Of a DNA stretch of 64,000 nucleotides, positions 38,948 to 47,280 are shown in pieces. Positions within the stretch are counted from its first letter, which is position 1. Every line of letters begins with the position of its first letter. The stretch covers positions 2,428,685-2,492,684 of the forward strand of contig NZ_CP073710.1 of assembly GCF_021184045.1 (NCBI RefSeq), given 5' to 3'. Source of the DNA: Methanococcoides orientis (GTDB lineage: Archaea; Halobacteriota; Methanosarcinia; Methanosarcinales; Methanosarcinaceae). A model generated the notes under the pieces. That model did not search any database, was not told where the DNA came from, and worked only from the letters and a program-made list of their open reading frames with translations. Made by a program: the position numbers and the translations under genes.

Positions 38948-39778
38948 TCAAATATCGAGTGTCATCAATTCTTTCTCATTGAGGACATCCTCTTCTTCAC
39001 GGTCGAAGACGATCCCGCCTGATGCTCTCATGACACCGTCCACACGTGCGCTTTCATGTATCCTTATGGAATTGGCATTGATCTCTCCAAGGATGTGTGT
39101 ACCTTTATTGATGTGTACATCTCCACGTGAAACTATGTTCCCGTGTATGGTGTTGTTCTCACCAAGGTTCACTGTGTTCATGGTACGTATGCTTCCGTAG
39201 AGTGTAGTGCCATTTGCCAGGTCAAGTGAAGTGGCGCGGATGTTTCCCACAAGGCGGCAATCGCTTCCGATAACAGCATTTGAAGGAACTCTTATGGAAT
39301 CGATGGAGATCTTGGAGCCGTTTGGTATGATCATGGCAGTAGTGCCGATGGTCTCAACTTCTTCGTCAAACATTTCACTTAATGCCTTTTCGACCTCTTC
39401 ATCCTTGCCCATGCGTAAAAGTTCGGTCAGGTACAGGAAAAGATATGCTATTACGGGGACCGGGTTCCTTACAACGATCCATCCCTTTGCCTCGAATCCG
39501 TCACTGATCTTTACATTGTTGCCGATATCAAGGTCACCTTTGACCACAAGCTTCCCGTCAATGGAGACGAACTCTCCGATGTAGGCGTTCTCTTTTGTCT
39601 TGACAGTTCCGCCAATGTGGGACCAGATATCGATCCTGATGTCTGATCTGGCATTGATATCGCCGGAAACCTCAACCCTTTCTCCGAGGATCGCAGAATC
39701 AGCTATCAGGCCATATCGTATATCTGAATGGTTACCTACTATGATGTCTCCATCCAGCACGATATTGTGCTCTTCCAT
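38948..39778 (-). CDS. polymer-forming (bactofilin-like) protein
   Basis: Beta-helix-like protein (276 aa from ATG 39778) with regularly spaced turns such as VVKGDLDIGNNVKISDGFEAKG and LVGNIRATSLDLANGTTLYGSI, typical of polymer-forming cytoskeletal/bactofilin and DUF342-type folds. A central insertion (about residues 105-150, IAYLFLYLTELLRMGKDEEVEKALSEM) is helical and may be a membrane or partner contact. The in-frame sequence continues upstream of the ATG with protein-like character (EIIAEEELFKTFVIPDNTK), and a strong GGAGG lies before an in-frame ATC there, so the true start may be near 39829. It precedes argD divergently only in order, being 15 bases upstream of it on the same strand. Confidence 0.72.
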   Translation of the reverse strand: MEEHNIVLDGDIIVGNHSDIRYGLIADSAILGERVEVSGDINARSDIRIDIWSHIGGTVKTKENAYIGEFVSIDGKLVVKGDLDIGNNVKISDGFEAKGWIVVRNPVPVIAYLFLYLTELLRMGKDEEVEKALSEMFDEEVETIGTTAMIIPNGSKISIDSIRVPSNAVIGSDCRLVGNIRATSLDLANGTTLYGSIRTMNTVNLGENNTIHGNIVSRGDVHINKGTHILGEINANSIRIHESARVDGVMRASGGIVFDREEEDVLNEKELMTLDI

Positions 39779-39953
39779 TTTTGTATTGTCAGGAATGACA
39801 AACGTTTTAAAGAGTTCCTCTTCTGCGATGATTTCACCCTCCGGCGAGATGAATTTGAGGCGATATATAAGCTCACAGCTTATTTAACCTGTTGCTATAT
39901 GTATATTTTGACGTTAGTTTCCTCTGGTGTGGTTCTTCCGGATGCCTGCAGAG

Positions 39954-40385
39954 TTACTGTTCACATCCGCAACGTACGTCCACTGCAGCGCCGGTATCAA
40001 GTGCTTCAACCTCATCGGGTGAAAGCATGAGCTGTCCGGTAGCAATGGCCCTGTCGTTCTCATCTACAATGATTACCTCATCGCCGCTTCGAAGACCGGG
40101 GTCTATGGATGTCACATGTTTTGCGAATGTGGTCTTTCCTTTTGAAACAAAAGGTACTGCATCATCGCATACTGTCACTCTAAGGCCAGGTGCAGGAACG
40201 TGTGCGTGGATCGCTGTGGCCGCGTCCATGCTAAGTGTGAGCATTCCATCCCTTGCTCTTGCTGTTGCGATACGCTTGCCATCGATCATGATCTGCCTGA
40301 TACGTTTTGTCCTTGAGAGCTGGAAGGTCACGTCATCAGAAAAAAGAATATCTCCACATCCCTTGCCGAACTGGTAGTCAGCCAT
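39954..40385 (-). CDS. PUA-domain protein (ArcTGT C-terminal-like)
   Basis: A 143-residue RNA-binding protein. The C-terminal half (about residues 65-140, AKHVTSIDPGLRSGDEVIIV to ATGQLMLSPDE) is a PUA domain; the N-terminal half (DYQFGKGCGDILFSDD) resembles the region preceding PUA in archaeosine tRNA-guanine transglycosylase. It could be the detached C-terminal part of a split ArcTGT or a general tRNA-binding accessory protein. ATG 40385 is chosen because AAGGT lies upstream and earlier ATGs add unrelated sequence. Two adjacent cysteines end the protein (RCGCEQ). Confidence 0.82.
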   Translation of the reverse strand: MADYQFGKGCGDILFSDDVTFQLSRTKRIRQIMIDGKRIATARARDGMLTLSMDAATAIHAHVPAPGLRVTVCDDAVPFVSKGKTTFAKHVTSIDPGLRSGDEVIIVDENDRAIATGQLMLSPDEVEALDTGAAVDVRCGCEQ

Positions 40386-40846
40386 AATACGAACCTTTTT
40401 GATCATCTTCGCCTTTTTATCCATGGGCGCAAGATTAATGATAGAACTTAAAATGGTTGACGGTCGGATATTGGAAAAATACATTGCAATTAATTCGTCA
40501 TAACCTCTTTTATATTTAAACGATATCGAACATCTTTAAATATTATTATCTCTATCTATTATTTGAGGAAGCGGACAGATTGCTTGCAAACTTTTGTGTT
40601 GTAAATGACTGTAATCAAGCAAACCATTCATCCCCTCAAACGAAGCCGTTTCCTCACTCTCTTGTAGTTTTTTTAATGTTGTTCAACTGCTATGATCATT
40701 TCTGAATATCTTTCAATCGATCATGTCTTAACTCTACTGGTTATTTCTTAATTCTACTGATCATCTTTTCACATCAGACAACTCTAAGCAAAGCTATATC
40801 GTTCTAGTATCCTGCCAGATCAGTTCTTATGATATATTCTGTCCGA
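40386..40846. other. intergenic region between a PUA gene and rtcB
   Basis: Contains the candidate small RNA (40562-40674) and its promoter. The rest, 40675-40846, is AT-rich with no ORF or repeat that I can support; it separates the RNA from the convergent rtcB 3' end. 40386-40500 presumably holds the promoter for the PUA gene. Confidence 0.5.
40562..40674 (+). ncRNA. candidate small structured RNA
   Basis: No ORF on this strand. The 11-bp outer stem 40564-40574 / 40646-40656 pairs fully (one G-U), and an inner 7-bp stem TTGCTTG / CAAGCAA (40580-40586 / 40616-40622) is perfect. A TATA-like TTTAAATATTA (40535-40545) lies about 25 bases before the 5' end, and seven T residues (40668-40674) follow the stem. 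The 5' segment TTTGAGG can instead pair with CCTCAAA (40634-40640). Size about 105-110 nt. I cannot assign it to a known family; it lacks clear C/D or H/ACA boxes. Confidence 0.55.
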
Positions 40847-42307
40847 TCAGCCTTTAACAACACCAAGGGGCATCATTCTGGCAACCTTTCTTGCGATGCC
40901 AAGATCATGCACAACATTGACAACATCACTGCTGGACTTGTAAACTCCAGGTGCTTCCTCCGCGATCACGGATGGATGTGCAGCCCTTACCATGATCCCG
41001 CTTTTTTCAAGATCGCTCTTGATGTCTTCGCCGTGGAACTCCTTCTTTGCATGTGCACGGCTCATTACCCTGCCCGCTCCGTGGCATGCGCTTCCGAAAG
41101 AGATGTCCATTGAAGCTTCTGCTCCATGAAGTACGAACGAAGCTGTTCCCATGCTTCCAGGTATCAATACCGGCTGGCCCACATCGCGGTATGCCTGTGG
41201 AACGTCCTTATGTCCTGGGGGGAATGCTCTTGTAGCTCCTTTCCTGTGGACGTAGACATTCTTTTTCTTACCGTCCACGGTATGCTCTTCCAGTTTTGCT
41301 ACATTGTGTGCAACGTCATAGACCAGATCGAGCCCAAGCTCGTCGATGTCAGACCTGAAAACATCTGAAATGATCTCTCTGGTCCAGTGGGTGATTATCT
41401 GCCTGTTGTTCCATGCATAGTTGGCAGCACATATCATGGACCTGAAGTAGTTCTGTGCTTCATCGGACTGTGCCGGAGCACATGCAAGCTGTTTGTCAGG
41501 AAGTGCTATCTTGTACTTCTTTGAAGCCTGTGAGATGGTACGCAGGTGATCGGTACAGATCTGGTGACCAGTGCCTCTTGAACCACAGTGGATCATGAAT
41601 GATACCTGTCCTTCTTCCAGACCAAAGTTATCAGCAACTTCCTGATCGTATATCTTATCGACATACTGCACTTCAAGGAAGTGGTTGCCGCTGCCTAATG
41701 TTCCTGCCTGTGGCCGTCCCCTCTTGCGTGCCTTGGTGCTTATGTGGCTTACATCTCCGCCTTCTATGCATCCGCCACCTTCACAGTGTTCAAGGTCTGC
41801 CTTCTCACCGTAACCGTTCTCAACTGCCCAGCGGGAGCCATGCAGGAAAATATCATCCAGTTCGCTATCAGATGCCCTCAGTCGGCTTTTGGAACCTACG
41901 CCCGCAGGTACTGACTGGAATAGTTTCTCAGTAAGTTCTTTCATTACCGGACGGACATCTTCAACAGTGAGGTTGGACCTGACAAGGCGTACTCCGCAGT
42001 TGATGTCAAAACCCACGCCTCCCGGGCTGATAACCCCCTCTTCCTCATCAAAGGCGGCAACGCCTCCTATGGGAAACCCGTATCCAAGGTGTGCATCAGG
42101 CATCGCCATGGAGTATTTCTGTATTCCGGGGAGCATTGCCACGTTTGCGACCTGGTCGAGTGCTTCCGGTTCAAGGTTGTGGATAAGTTTGTCTGAGAGA
42201 TATATCCTTCCCGGGACGTTCATTCCTGGTTTCGATCCGATCGGGATCTCCCATATATTATCGTCTATCCTTTTGAGTGATTCCTTTATGCTGCCTGCAT
42301 CTTCCAT
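40847..42307 (-). CDS. rtcB: RNA-splicing ligase RtcB
   Basis: GTP- and Mn-dependent ligase joining tRNA exon ends with 2',3'-cyclic phosphate to 5'-OH. Seen: metal-site Cys in GVGFDINCGVRLV, IHCGSRGTGHQ, the conserved histidines in YVHRKGATRAFPPGH, GSMGTASFVLHG, and the guanylylated His in SFGSACHGAGRVMSR. I start at ATG 42307 because GGGAGG is 7 bases upstream; GTG 42322 would include that site in the protein. 486 aa. The archease gene lies directly upstream, its known activator. Confidence 0.96.
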   Translation of the reverse strand: MEDAGSIKESLKRIDDNIWEIPIGSKPGMNVPGRIYLSDKLIHNLEPEALDQVANVAMLPGIQKYSMAMPDAHLGYGFPIGGVAAFDEEEGVISPGGVGFDINCGVRLVRSNLTVEDVRPVMKELTEKLFQSVPAGVGSKSRLRASDSELDDIFLHGSRWAVENGYGEKADLEHCEGGGCIEGGDVSHISTKARKRGRPQAGTLGSGNHFLEVQYVDKIYDQEVADNFGLEEGQVSFMIHCGSRGTGHQICTDHLRTISQASKKYKIALPDKQLACAPAQSDEAQNYFRSMICAANYAWNNRQIITHWTREIISDVFRSDIDELGLDLVYDVAHNVAKLEEHTVDGKKKNVYVHRKGATRAFPPGHKDVPQAYRDVGQPVLIPGSMGTASFVLHGAEASMDISFGSACHGAGRVMSRAHAKKEFHGEDIKSDLEKSGIMVRAAHPSVIAEEAPGVYKSSSDVVNVVHDLGIARKVARMMPLGVVKG

Positions 42308-42368
42308 GCGTGTCCCTCCCACTGTGATCTATAATTATTATGTTTCCTTGTATGATCCTGTGATCTGA

Positions 42369-42809
42369 TCATGTGTCAACTGTTACCTGTACCATGAAAC
42401 CTTCCGGAACTTCCTCTGCCTTCAGGTCATTGTAGGTCACAGCTTTGACTTCGGTATCGATCTCGTGTTTTTCAAGATCGATCTCTTCACCGCTTGCTTG
42501 TGCTGATATTGTGTATTCGCCATTCACCTGTGTGATACTCTCCACTTTGAACTCTCCGAAGGCTATGAAATCCACTTCGAAGAGGAACAGAAGTTCTGAG
42601 AGCCAGTCAACCAAAAGATCGTCTATGTCAGGTGCTGTAAGTTTGATTTCTTCTGTGTGTTTGCAGTCAACCTTTGATGTATTGATCATTACGTTGAACA
42701 TGGCAACAGCTGCGTTCTCAAAAGCCTCTTCCATTGTTTTTCCGTAGGCTTTGAACTTTGCATCTGCGGTATGTTCAAGATATTCATATTTCAGGTCAGG
42801 AAACTGCAT
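42369..42809 (-). CDS. archease, RtcB cofactor
   Basis: Small protein (146 aa) that accelerates guanylylation and turnover of RtcB. The N-terminal LEHTADAKFKAYGKTMEEAFENAA segment, an acidic metal-site region (DIDDLLVDWLSELLFLFE) and the C-terminal AVTYNDLKAEEV match archease. Gap of 61 bases to rtcB on the same strand. The RNA repair pair is thus co-transcribed. Confidence 0.95.
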   Translation of the reverse strand: MQFPDLKYEYLEHTADAKFKAYGKTMEEAFENAAVAMFNVMINTSKVDCKHTEEIKLTAPDIDDLLVDWLSELLFLFEVDFIAFGEFKVESITQVNGEYTISAQASGEEIDLEKHEIDTEVKAVTYNDLKAEEVPEGFMVQVTVDT

Positions 42810-42878
42810 GATTTTTAAATGGACTTTGCTCTACTTTAAACTATTCCAAAAATAATCGGGGTCAGAAGGCCAAAACGT

Positions 42879-43487
42879 TTAGAGGCGCTTCCATATGCTG
42901 CCCATTCTCTGTATCGTTGTGATATGGCTTCCGAGACCTATGACGATTATGCACCAGCCTATCATTGTGTATCCCAGGACAGGTTCACTGTAGATGTAAT
43001 ATGCTAGTGAGGCAACCAGTATCAGCACCAGTCTGTCAGCTCTGCCCATGATCCCGCCGTAGAATCTTCCGATACCCAGTGCCTGTGCCTGTGTTCCCAA
43101 ATAGCTTACAAGCAAGACCAGGATGATGGTTATGGTGCCGATCTGCCATTGCACATGCCCGCCGAAGAACATTCCGCAGATGATGAACACATCGGAATAA
43201 CGGTCTATTACATGGTCAAGGAAGTCGCCTTTCTTGCTATCTGTGCGAAGGTACCTTGCTACCGCGCCGTCAAGTGCATCAAAGGCTGAATTGAGCCCGA
43301 CAAAAAGTATGGCTGCAAGTGCAAAGTATGGCCTTTCGACCGAGAAATAGAAACAGATACCTGCCAGTACTGCAAATCCAAAGGAAGCTATCGAAAGGGA
43401 ATTTGGTGATATTCTCCTTCTTGCGATCGCTATAGCTACCGGATCAAGTATTCTTGTGGCAGCAGGTCTTAATGCGTCAATGGTCAT
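42879..43487 (-). CDS. CDP-alcohol phosphatidyltransferase, probably archaetidylinositol phosphate synthase
   Basis: Integral membrane enzyme (202 aa, about six helices). The CDP-OH motif is intact: D-G-x2-A-R-x8-G-x3-D-x3-D (DALDGAVARY ... KGDFLDHVIDRYSD). The sequence N-terminal to it (ARRRISPNSLSIASFGFAV) matches the archaeal archaetidylinositol phosphate synthase type rather than the serine type at 30776, so inositol-1-phosphate is the likely acceptor. It lies in the fucA-archease-rtcB strand group with 54- and 69-base gaps. Confidence 0.85.
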   Translation of the reverse strand: MTIDALRPAATRILDPVAIAIARRRISPNSLSIASFGFAVLAGICFYFSVERPYFALAAILFVGLNSAFDALDGAVARYLRTDSKKGDFLDHVIDRYSDVFIICGMFFGGHVQWQIGTITIILVLLVSYLGTQAQALGIGRFYGGIMGRADRLVLILVASLAYYIYSEPVLGYTMIGWCIIVIGLGSHITTIQRMGSIWKRL

Positions 43488-43541
43488 GGACTAACCTTTA
43501 TCTTGCTCTTTCTTATTAGGTGTTATGGTTTTCCCTTATCT

Positions 43542-44093
43542 TCACTTCTTTGCAAGATCTACAAGATATTTGATCCTGCAGGAATGCTCTATCTGGGTTG
43601 TGATTATGTAAGCATCAGTAAGCGTCTTTCCTATTGCAAAGGTGCCATGGCTGTATGCGATCGCTCCTCGGTGTTCAGAAAGTGCTTCTGCTGCTCCCTC
43701 TGCCAGTTCAGCGGTTCCCATCATTCCTTTGAATATGGGTATCTCGTGAAGGAAGTGTATGCCTTCACTGTCAAGGGGGATTATATTGTCTGAATCTGCT
43801 AAAAGGGTCTGGGTCACCGAATATGGGCAGTGTGCATGCAGGATAGCAAGAGCAGTTGTGTTCCTGTAAATGGCACGGTGTACGATGGTCTCTGTGGACG
43901 CTACCTTGTCGAGTTCCGATGTTCTCTCAATGGGAACTTCCACTACACTGTTCTCAGTGATCTCATCAAGTGCTGCACCACTCCGTGTTATTATCATTTT
44001 GTCTGCGATACGTACGCTGATATTTCCAAAATTGGACTCTACCAGTCCATGATCTACCAGCTTTTTCCCATATTTTGCCATTTCTTGCCACAT
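43542..44093 (-). CDS. class II aldolase, L-fuculose-phosphate aldolase-like
   Basis: Zinc aldolase of 183 aa. The metal-binding histidines are in ILHAHCPYS and YSHGTFAIGKTL, with an acidic catalytic residue in ASTETIVHRAIY. N-terminal ESNFGNISVRI is typical. Methanogen homologues cleave fuculose-1-phosphate and may serve methylglyoxal or sugar-phosphate metabolism (known for Methanocaldococcus FucA). It is the first gene of the strand group ending at rtcB and starts about 75 bases from the divergent tRNA-Thr. Confidence 0.88.
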   Translation of the reverse strand: MWQEMAKYGKKLVDHGLVESNFGNISVRIADKMIITRSGAALDEITENSVVEVPIERTSELDKVASTETIVHRAIYRNTTALAILHAHCPYSVTQTLLADSDNIIPLDSEGIHFLHEIPIFKGMMGTAELAEGAAEALSEHRGAIAYSHGTFAIGKTLTDAYIITTQIEHSCRIKYLVDLAKK

Positions 44094-44167
44094 GATAGTT
44101 CTACTATGCTAAAATCAACCATAACATTTATTTGTTATTATGCATTGTTAGGGTACGTTTCAATAGC

Positions 44168-44241
44168 GCCTCGATGGCTCAGCCCGGCAGAGCGAGTGAT
44201 TTGTAATCACTAGGTCGCGTGTTCAAATCACGCTCGAGGCT
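44168..44241 (+). tRNA. tRNA-Thr (anticodon TGT)
   Basis: Cloverleaf drawn by eye: acceptor GCCTCGA/TCGAGGC, D stem GCTC/GAGC, anticodon stem AGTGA/TCACT around loop TTTGTAA, T stem GCGTG/CACGC around TTCAAAT, discriminator T. CCA is not encoded. No intron. Its 3' end is repeated at 56142 and 58239, marking it as an integration site. Confidence 0.97.
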
Positions 44242-44256
44242 TATTTTCCTTTTTTT
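44231..44256 (+). repeat. att-like direct repeat, copy 1
   Basis: Last 10 bases of the tRNA-Thr acceptor and T arm (CGCTCGAGGC) followed by TTATTTTCC and T-run. Identical to 56142-56167. The sequences just inside also align loosely (CAC-ATT-ACCA-AGAT pattern), suggesting the elements share left ends. Confidence 0.75.
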
Positions 44257-44464
44257 TGCACGATTGAACCATTGTTTAGATTGGTAATCCTATTGTTCAA
44301 CAAACTTTATTTTGTTTCACATTAATGTTTGTAATCAAGTTATTCAATGCTTTTAGTGATGGAACTCCGATGTTTTAGTTTTCTGGATGAAAACCCTTCC
44401 ACGGTTTTAATGATGTTTTCTTATATAGAAATCCTCTTTAAGAAGAAAACAAATATGTAATATA

Positions 44465-46096
44465 ATGTTGGAAAAATCCAAACGATATGGGGCTATCATT
44501 AGAGTGTTCTTGAAGTATAATCTATTTTCACTGATGTATAAGGATATTCATAAAGATTACATTTCCAACAAGAAATGCACATGTGCTTTAGATTTAAAGA
44601 ATCGTAGCAATGCTGCAAAGCTTCGTCTTGCTTTTGAGGAACTTGGACCAAGTTTTATTAAATTAGGTCAGATGTTGAGCAAGCGTCCTGATTTAGTTCC
44701 ATACACCTACCTATTGGAACTCGAAGAATTACAGGATAAAGTCAAACCGCTTGACTTTGATAAGATGCGTGAATCCTTTGAAACCGAATGCATCTGCGAG
44801 ATGGGGAAGGGGAAACATGAACATAATCCAACCTGTTATCATTGTAATGACATATTGGACGTATTCGATGAACTTGATACAACACCAATAGCAAGTGCAT
44901 CAATAGGCCAGGTATACCAAGGGGTTCTTAATGGAAAGAAGGTTGCAGTGAAGATTGCGCGTCCAAATCTAATTGATACAATTAATTTAGACCTCGAAAT
45001 AATCAATGATCTAAAACCAATCTTTATAAAATTAATGGGAGTTGGAGACAACTTTGATTCTGACCTATTTCTTCGAGAATTTAGAGAAATGCTTCATAAT
45101 GAGCTTGATTACAAAACCGAAGCCATGAACATGATGCGCTTCTATGAGAATTTTGAAGACGTAAAAGATGTTATCATTCCAAAGGTCCACCTTGATTACT
45201 GTAGAGAAAGCGTACTGGTAATGGATTTTGTAGAAGGAACTTTGGTTAAAGATGTAGATGACATTGGTCAGGAACTAAAATCTCGATATGTCCAACTTAT
45301 AAGCTCGAGTTACCTGAAGCAAGTATATCTGGATGGATTTTACCACGCCGATCCACATGGTGGAAATATTGTAGTAAAAGATGGTACAATAGCGTTCATT
45401 GATTTTGGTGCAGTGGGTAAAATCGATGATGAGTTAAGGCGTAATATGTTGAACTTGTTCTATGCTATAAACAAAAAGAAAGTGGATATGGCAGCGGATG
45501 CATTTTTGAAAATAGGTAAGCTGAACAAAGAGGATCTCGATATTTCAAGATTTAAGTGGGATATTGATGAACTAATTACAAAGCAACATAGGGGTATTGG
45601 AGAACGGAAAAGTGATAATTATGCACTTCTTGCTTTGAAATACAATATGTCCCTTCCGAGTGCATTTTCTACACTCGAACGTGCACTTATACTTGTTGAA
45701 GCGGTCTGCCTTAACCTTGATTCGAACTACAATGTCATGGATGAAGTGCGTCCAATCATATCCAAAGCCCTAAAAGAACGGTATTCACCAATGCATGCTG
45801 TTGAATTCGTCCAAATGGAAGGCGATGAATATGTAGACATATTCAAAAACCTACCGTCTGGAATCAATGACGTAATTGAAACTATCCGTGGATACAAACT
45901 TGAAAGATTAGAAGCCAAGAGCAATACTCTCAAAAGATACCGCCTACTTGGGGAATCAATGAGATATACATTACTAATAGCCTTGATAATCTCATCTGTG
46001 TATCTGATTATTCAAGGAGACTTCAGTTCTTTGGGAATTGTTGGATTTTTAGTATCACTGATCATGAGTGCCTATACGTTGAGAAGCTCTTTATGA
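44465..46096 (+). CDS. ABC1/UbiB-family protein kinase-like ATPase
   Basis: A 543-residue member of the atypical-kinase ADCK/UbiB family. Seen: KxGQ-like motif FIKLGQMLSKRPDL, the alanine-rich loop PIASASIGQVYQG, VAVKIARP with the ATP-binding Lys, the catalytic loop FYHADPHGGNIVV and DFG in AFIDFGAVGKID. A CxC/His cluster (CICEMGKGKHEHNPTCYHC) inserted near residue 110 could bind metal. Two C-terminal membrane helices (LLIALIISSVYLII and GIVGFLVSLIMSAY) anchor it. UbiB proteins support isoprenoid-quinone or lipid metabolism; in a methanogen the target may be methanophenazine, which is inference. First gene after the att site. Confidence 0.9.
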   Translation: MLEKSKRYGAIIRVFLKYNLFSLMYKDIHKDYISNKKCTCALDLKNRSNAAKLRLAFEELGPSFIKLGQMLSKRPDLVPYTYLLELEELQDKVKPLDFDKMRESFETECICEMGKGKHEHNPTCYHCNDILDVFDELDTTPIASASIGQVYQGVLNGKKVAVKIARPNLIDTINLDLEIINDLKPIFIKLMGVGDNFDSDLFLREFREMLHNELDYKTEAMNMMRFYENFEDVKDVIIPKVHLDYCRESVLVMDFVEGTLVKDVDDIGQELKSRYVQLISSSYLKQVYLDGFYHADPHGGNIVVKDGTIAFIDFGAVGKIDDELRRNMLNLFYAINKKKVDMAADAFLKIGKLNKEDLDISRFKWDIDELITKQHRGIGERKSDNYALLALKYNMSLPSAFSTLERALILVEAVCLNLDSNYNVMDEVRPIISKALKERYSPMHAVEFVQMEGDEYVDIFKNLPSGINDVIETIRGYKLERLEAKSNTLKRYRLLGESMRYTLLIALIISSVYLIIQGDFSSLGIVGFLVSLIMSAYTLRSSL

Positions 46097-46149
46097 CAAA
46101 AACAGCAAACGTGGGGGTTGGGTATCCCACCTTAAAACAGATTAATCGA

Positions 46150-46704
46150 TCAAAGTGTTTTCAGATAGTTAATCAGATCTTCAATATCCGCATCTGACAT
46201 GTCCCACTTTGGCATTGTGTAATCAAGTTCCTCACCAGAAGGATCCTTGCCTTCCCTTATGGCAACCTTGATTGTTTCGTCGGTATATGGAGGATGTTCC
46301 TCATGTTCATCCTCGTGCTCTTCTTCAGCAGTCAGAGTTTCATAGGTTATATCTGGAGGAATCACAGTGCCCATCATGATTGGTACTCCACCTTTGCCAT
46401 CTACTCCATGACAACTTACACAACTACCACCGTGAACATAAAGCCAATGAGGTCCACCACTTACTGGTATTTGTTGTTCATTCGCATTAAACCCAGTATA
46501 ATAGATCATTTCTCCGTTAGAGTCAAATTCTGTAATAATATTGGAATCCAATGATGGATCATATTGATCAGGATACATGAATCCAGGCTCATTCCATCCA
46601 TACTCTTGATGTGGCATGTTGTAAGGAGTCCTTTCGTACACACATCCAGCCACTGCTAGTACTATTCCAATCAAAACAAATGTCATGACAATTCTTTTTG
46701 CCAA
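46150..46704 (-). CDS. c-type cytochrome lipoprotein (monohaem)
   Basis: Exported electron-transfer protein (184 aa). A signal sequence ends in a lipobox, VLAVAGC, so the mature protein should be lipid-anchored at the outer face. One haem-binding CxxCH is present (GGSCVSCHGVDGKGG) and a likely axial Met in DYTMPKWDMS. The C-terminal DADIEDLINYLKTL is the usual last helix of cytochrome c class I. A His/Glu-rich insert (EEEHEDEHEEHPPY) may bind metal. Function requires a cytochrome c maturation system elsewhere in the genome. It is transcribed with the downstream-oriented small membrane gene at 46979. Confidence 0.88.
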   Translation of the reverse strand: MAKRIVMTFVLIGIVLAVAGCVYERTPYNMPHQEYGWNEPGFMYPDQYDPSLDSNIITEFDSNGEMIYYTGFNANEQQIPVSGGPHWLYVHGGSCVSCHGVDGKGGVPIMMGTVIPPDITYETLTAEEEHEDEHEEHPPYTDETIKVAIREGKDPSGEELDYTMPKWDMSDADIEDLINYLKTL

Positions 46705-46736
46705 ATTGAATTCCCCCTTTTTTTACAATTTATCGA

Positions 46737-46979
46737 TTACATTAATTTGTTGTACAAAAATGCAAAAGCATAGCCGAACACAAATGAAATTATGCCTGCT
46801 TCAATCATTCCTGCAACAATCCCACCCATGCTCGGTGAAAAAAACATGTGCCATTGTTGCATCATCTCAACTGCACCTGTGTATATTCCTAAATTTCCAA
46901 GAATTCCAAGTAAAAGCATTACTATTGCAGATAACACAGCTAATGATAATCCAAACGCAGATGGTTTTAATGTTTGCAT
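46737..46979 (-). CDS. small membrane protein, DUF5676-like
   Basis: An 80-residue protein with two membrane helices (FGLSLAVLSAIVMLLLGIL and GMIEAGIISFVFGYAFAFLY) joined by a short loop with MMQQWHMFF. The GxxEA...FGxxFAxxYN end resembles DUF5676 proteins, which often occur beside metal-transport genes. It lies 32 bases upstream of the cytochrome gene on the same strand, so the two probably form an operon. Confidence 0.75.
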   Translation of the reverse strand: MQTLKPSAFGLSLAVLSAIVMLLLGILGNLGIYTGAVEMMQQWHMFFSPSMGGIVAGMIEAGIISFVFGYAFAFLYNKLM

Positions 46980-47212
46980 AGTTTGCCCCCCAACTTTCGT
47001 TAAATGAATACATTAGAAGTTAGATAATACAACAATAAGTATTTTTTGTAGCAGATGGTGTCTAAACAAATCGTTATTAAATTGCTTCATTTTGAGCTAA
47101 CTTTTTAGGATTCTTGTGTCTTGCCCGATTGGGGTTTATTGCATTTTATTTACTCTTTTTAAATCGGCTGTGATTATTTTCAGCACAATCCTTATATGCC
47201 AATGAGTACATG

Positions 47213-47256
47213 TGTAACATATAGGCTACATATACAAACTATGGTTACATAGTTTG
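47213..47256 (+). promoter_or_regulatory. two palindromic operators upstream of the 47281 gene
   Basis: TATA-like CTTATATG lies at 47191-47198. An imperfect 18-bp palindrome, TGTAACATATAGGCTACA (47213-47230), covers the expected transcription start, and a perfect one (arms CAAACTATG / CATAGTTTG, 4-base centre, 47235-47256) follows. Both contain a GGYTACATA word. Placement fits a repressor, possibly the wHTH protein at 48421. Confidence 0.55.
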
Positions 47257-47280
47257 AAGTAAGTTAAGGATGTGGACAAA

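Noticed and set aside
40561-40640. Small antisense ORF of about 42 codons on the minus strand over the candidate RNA
   Set aside because: The composition is not protein-like, and promoter and T-run both support a plus-strand transcript.
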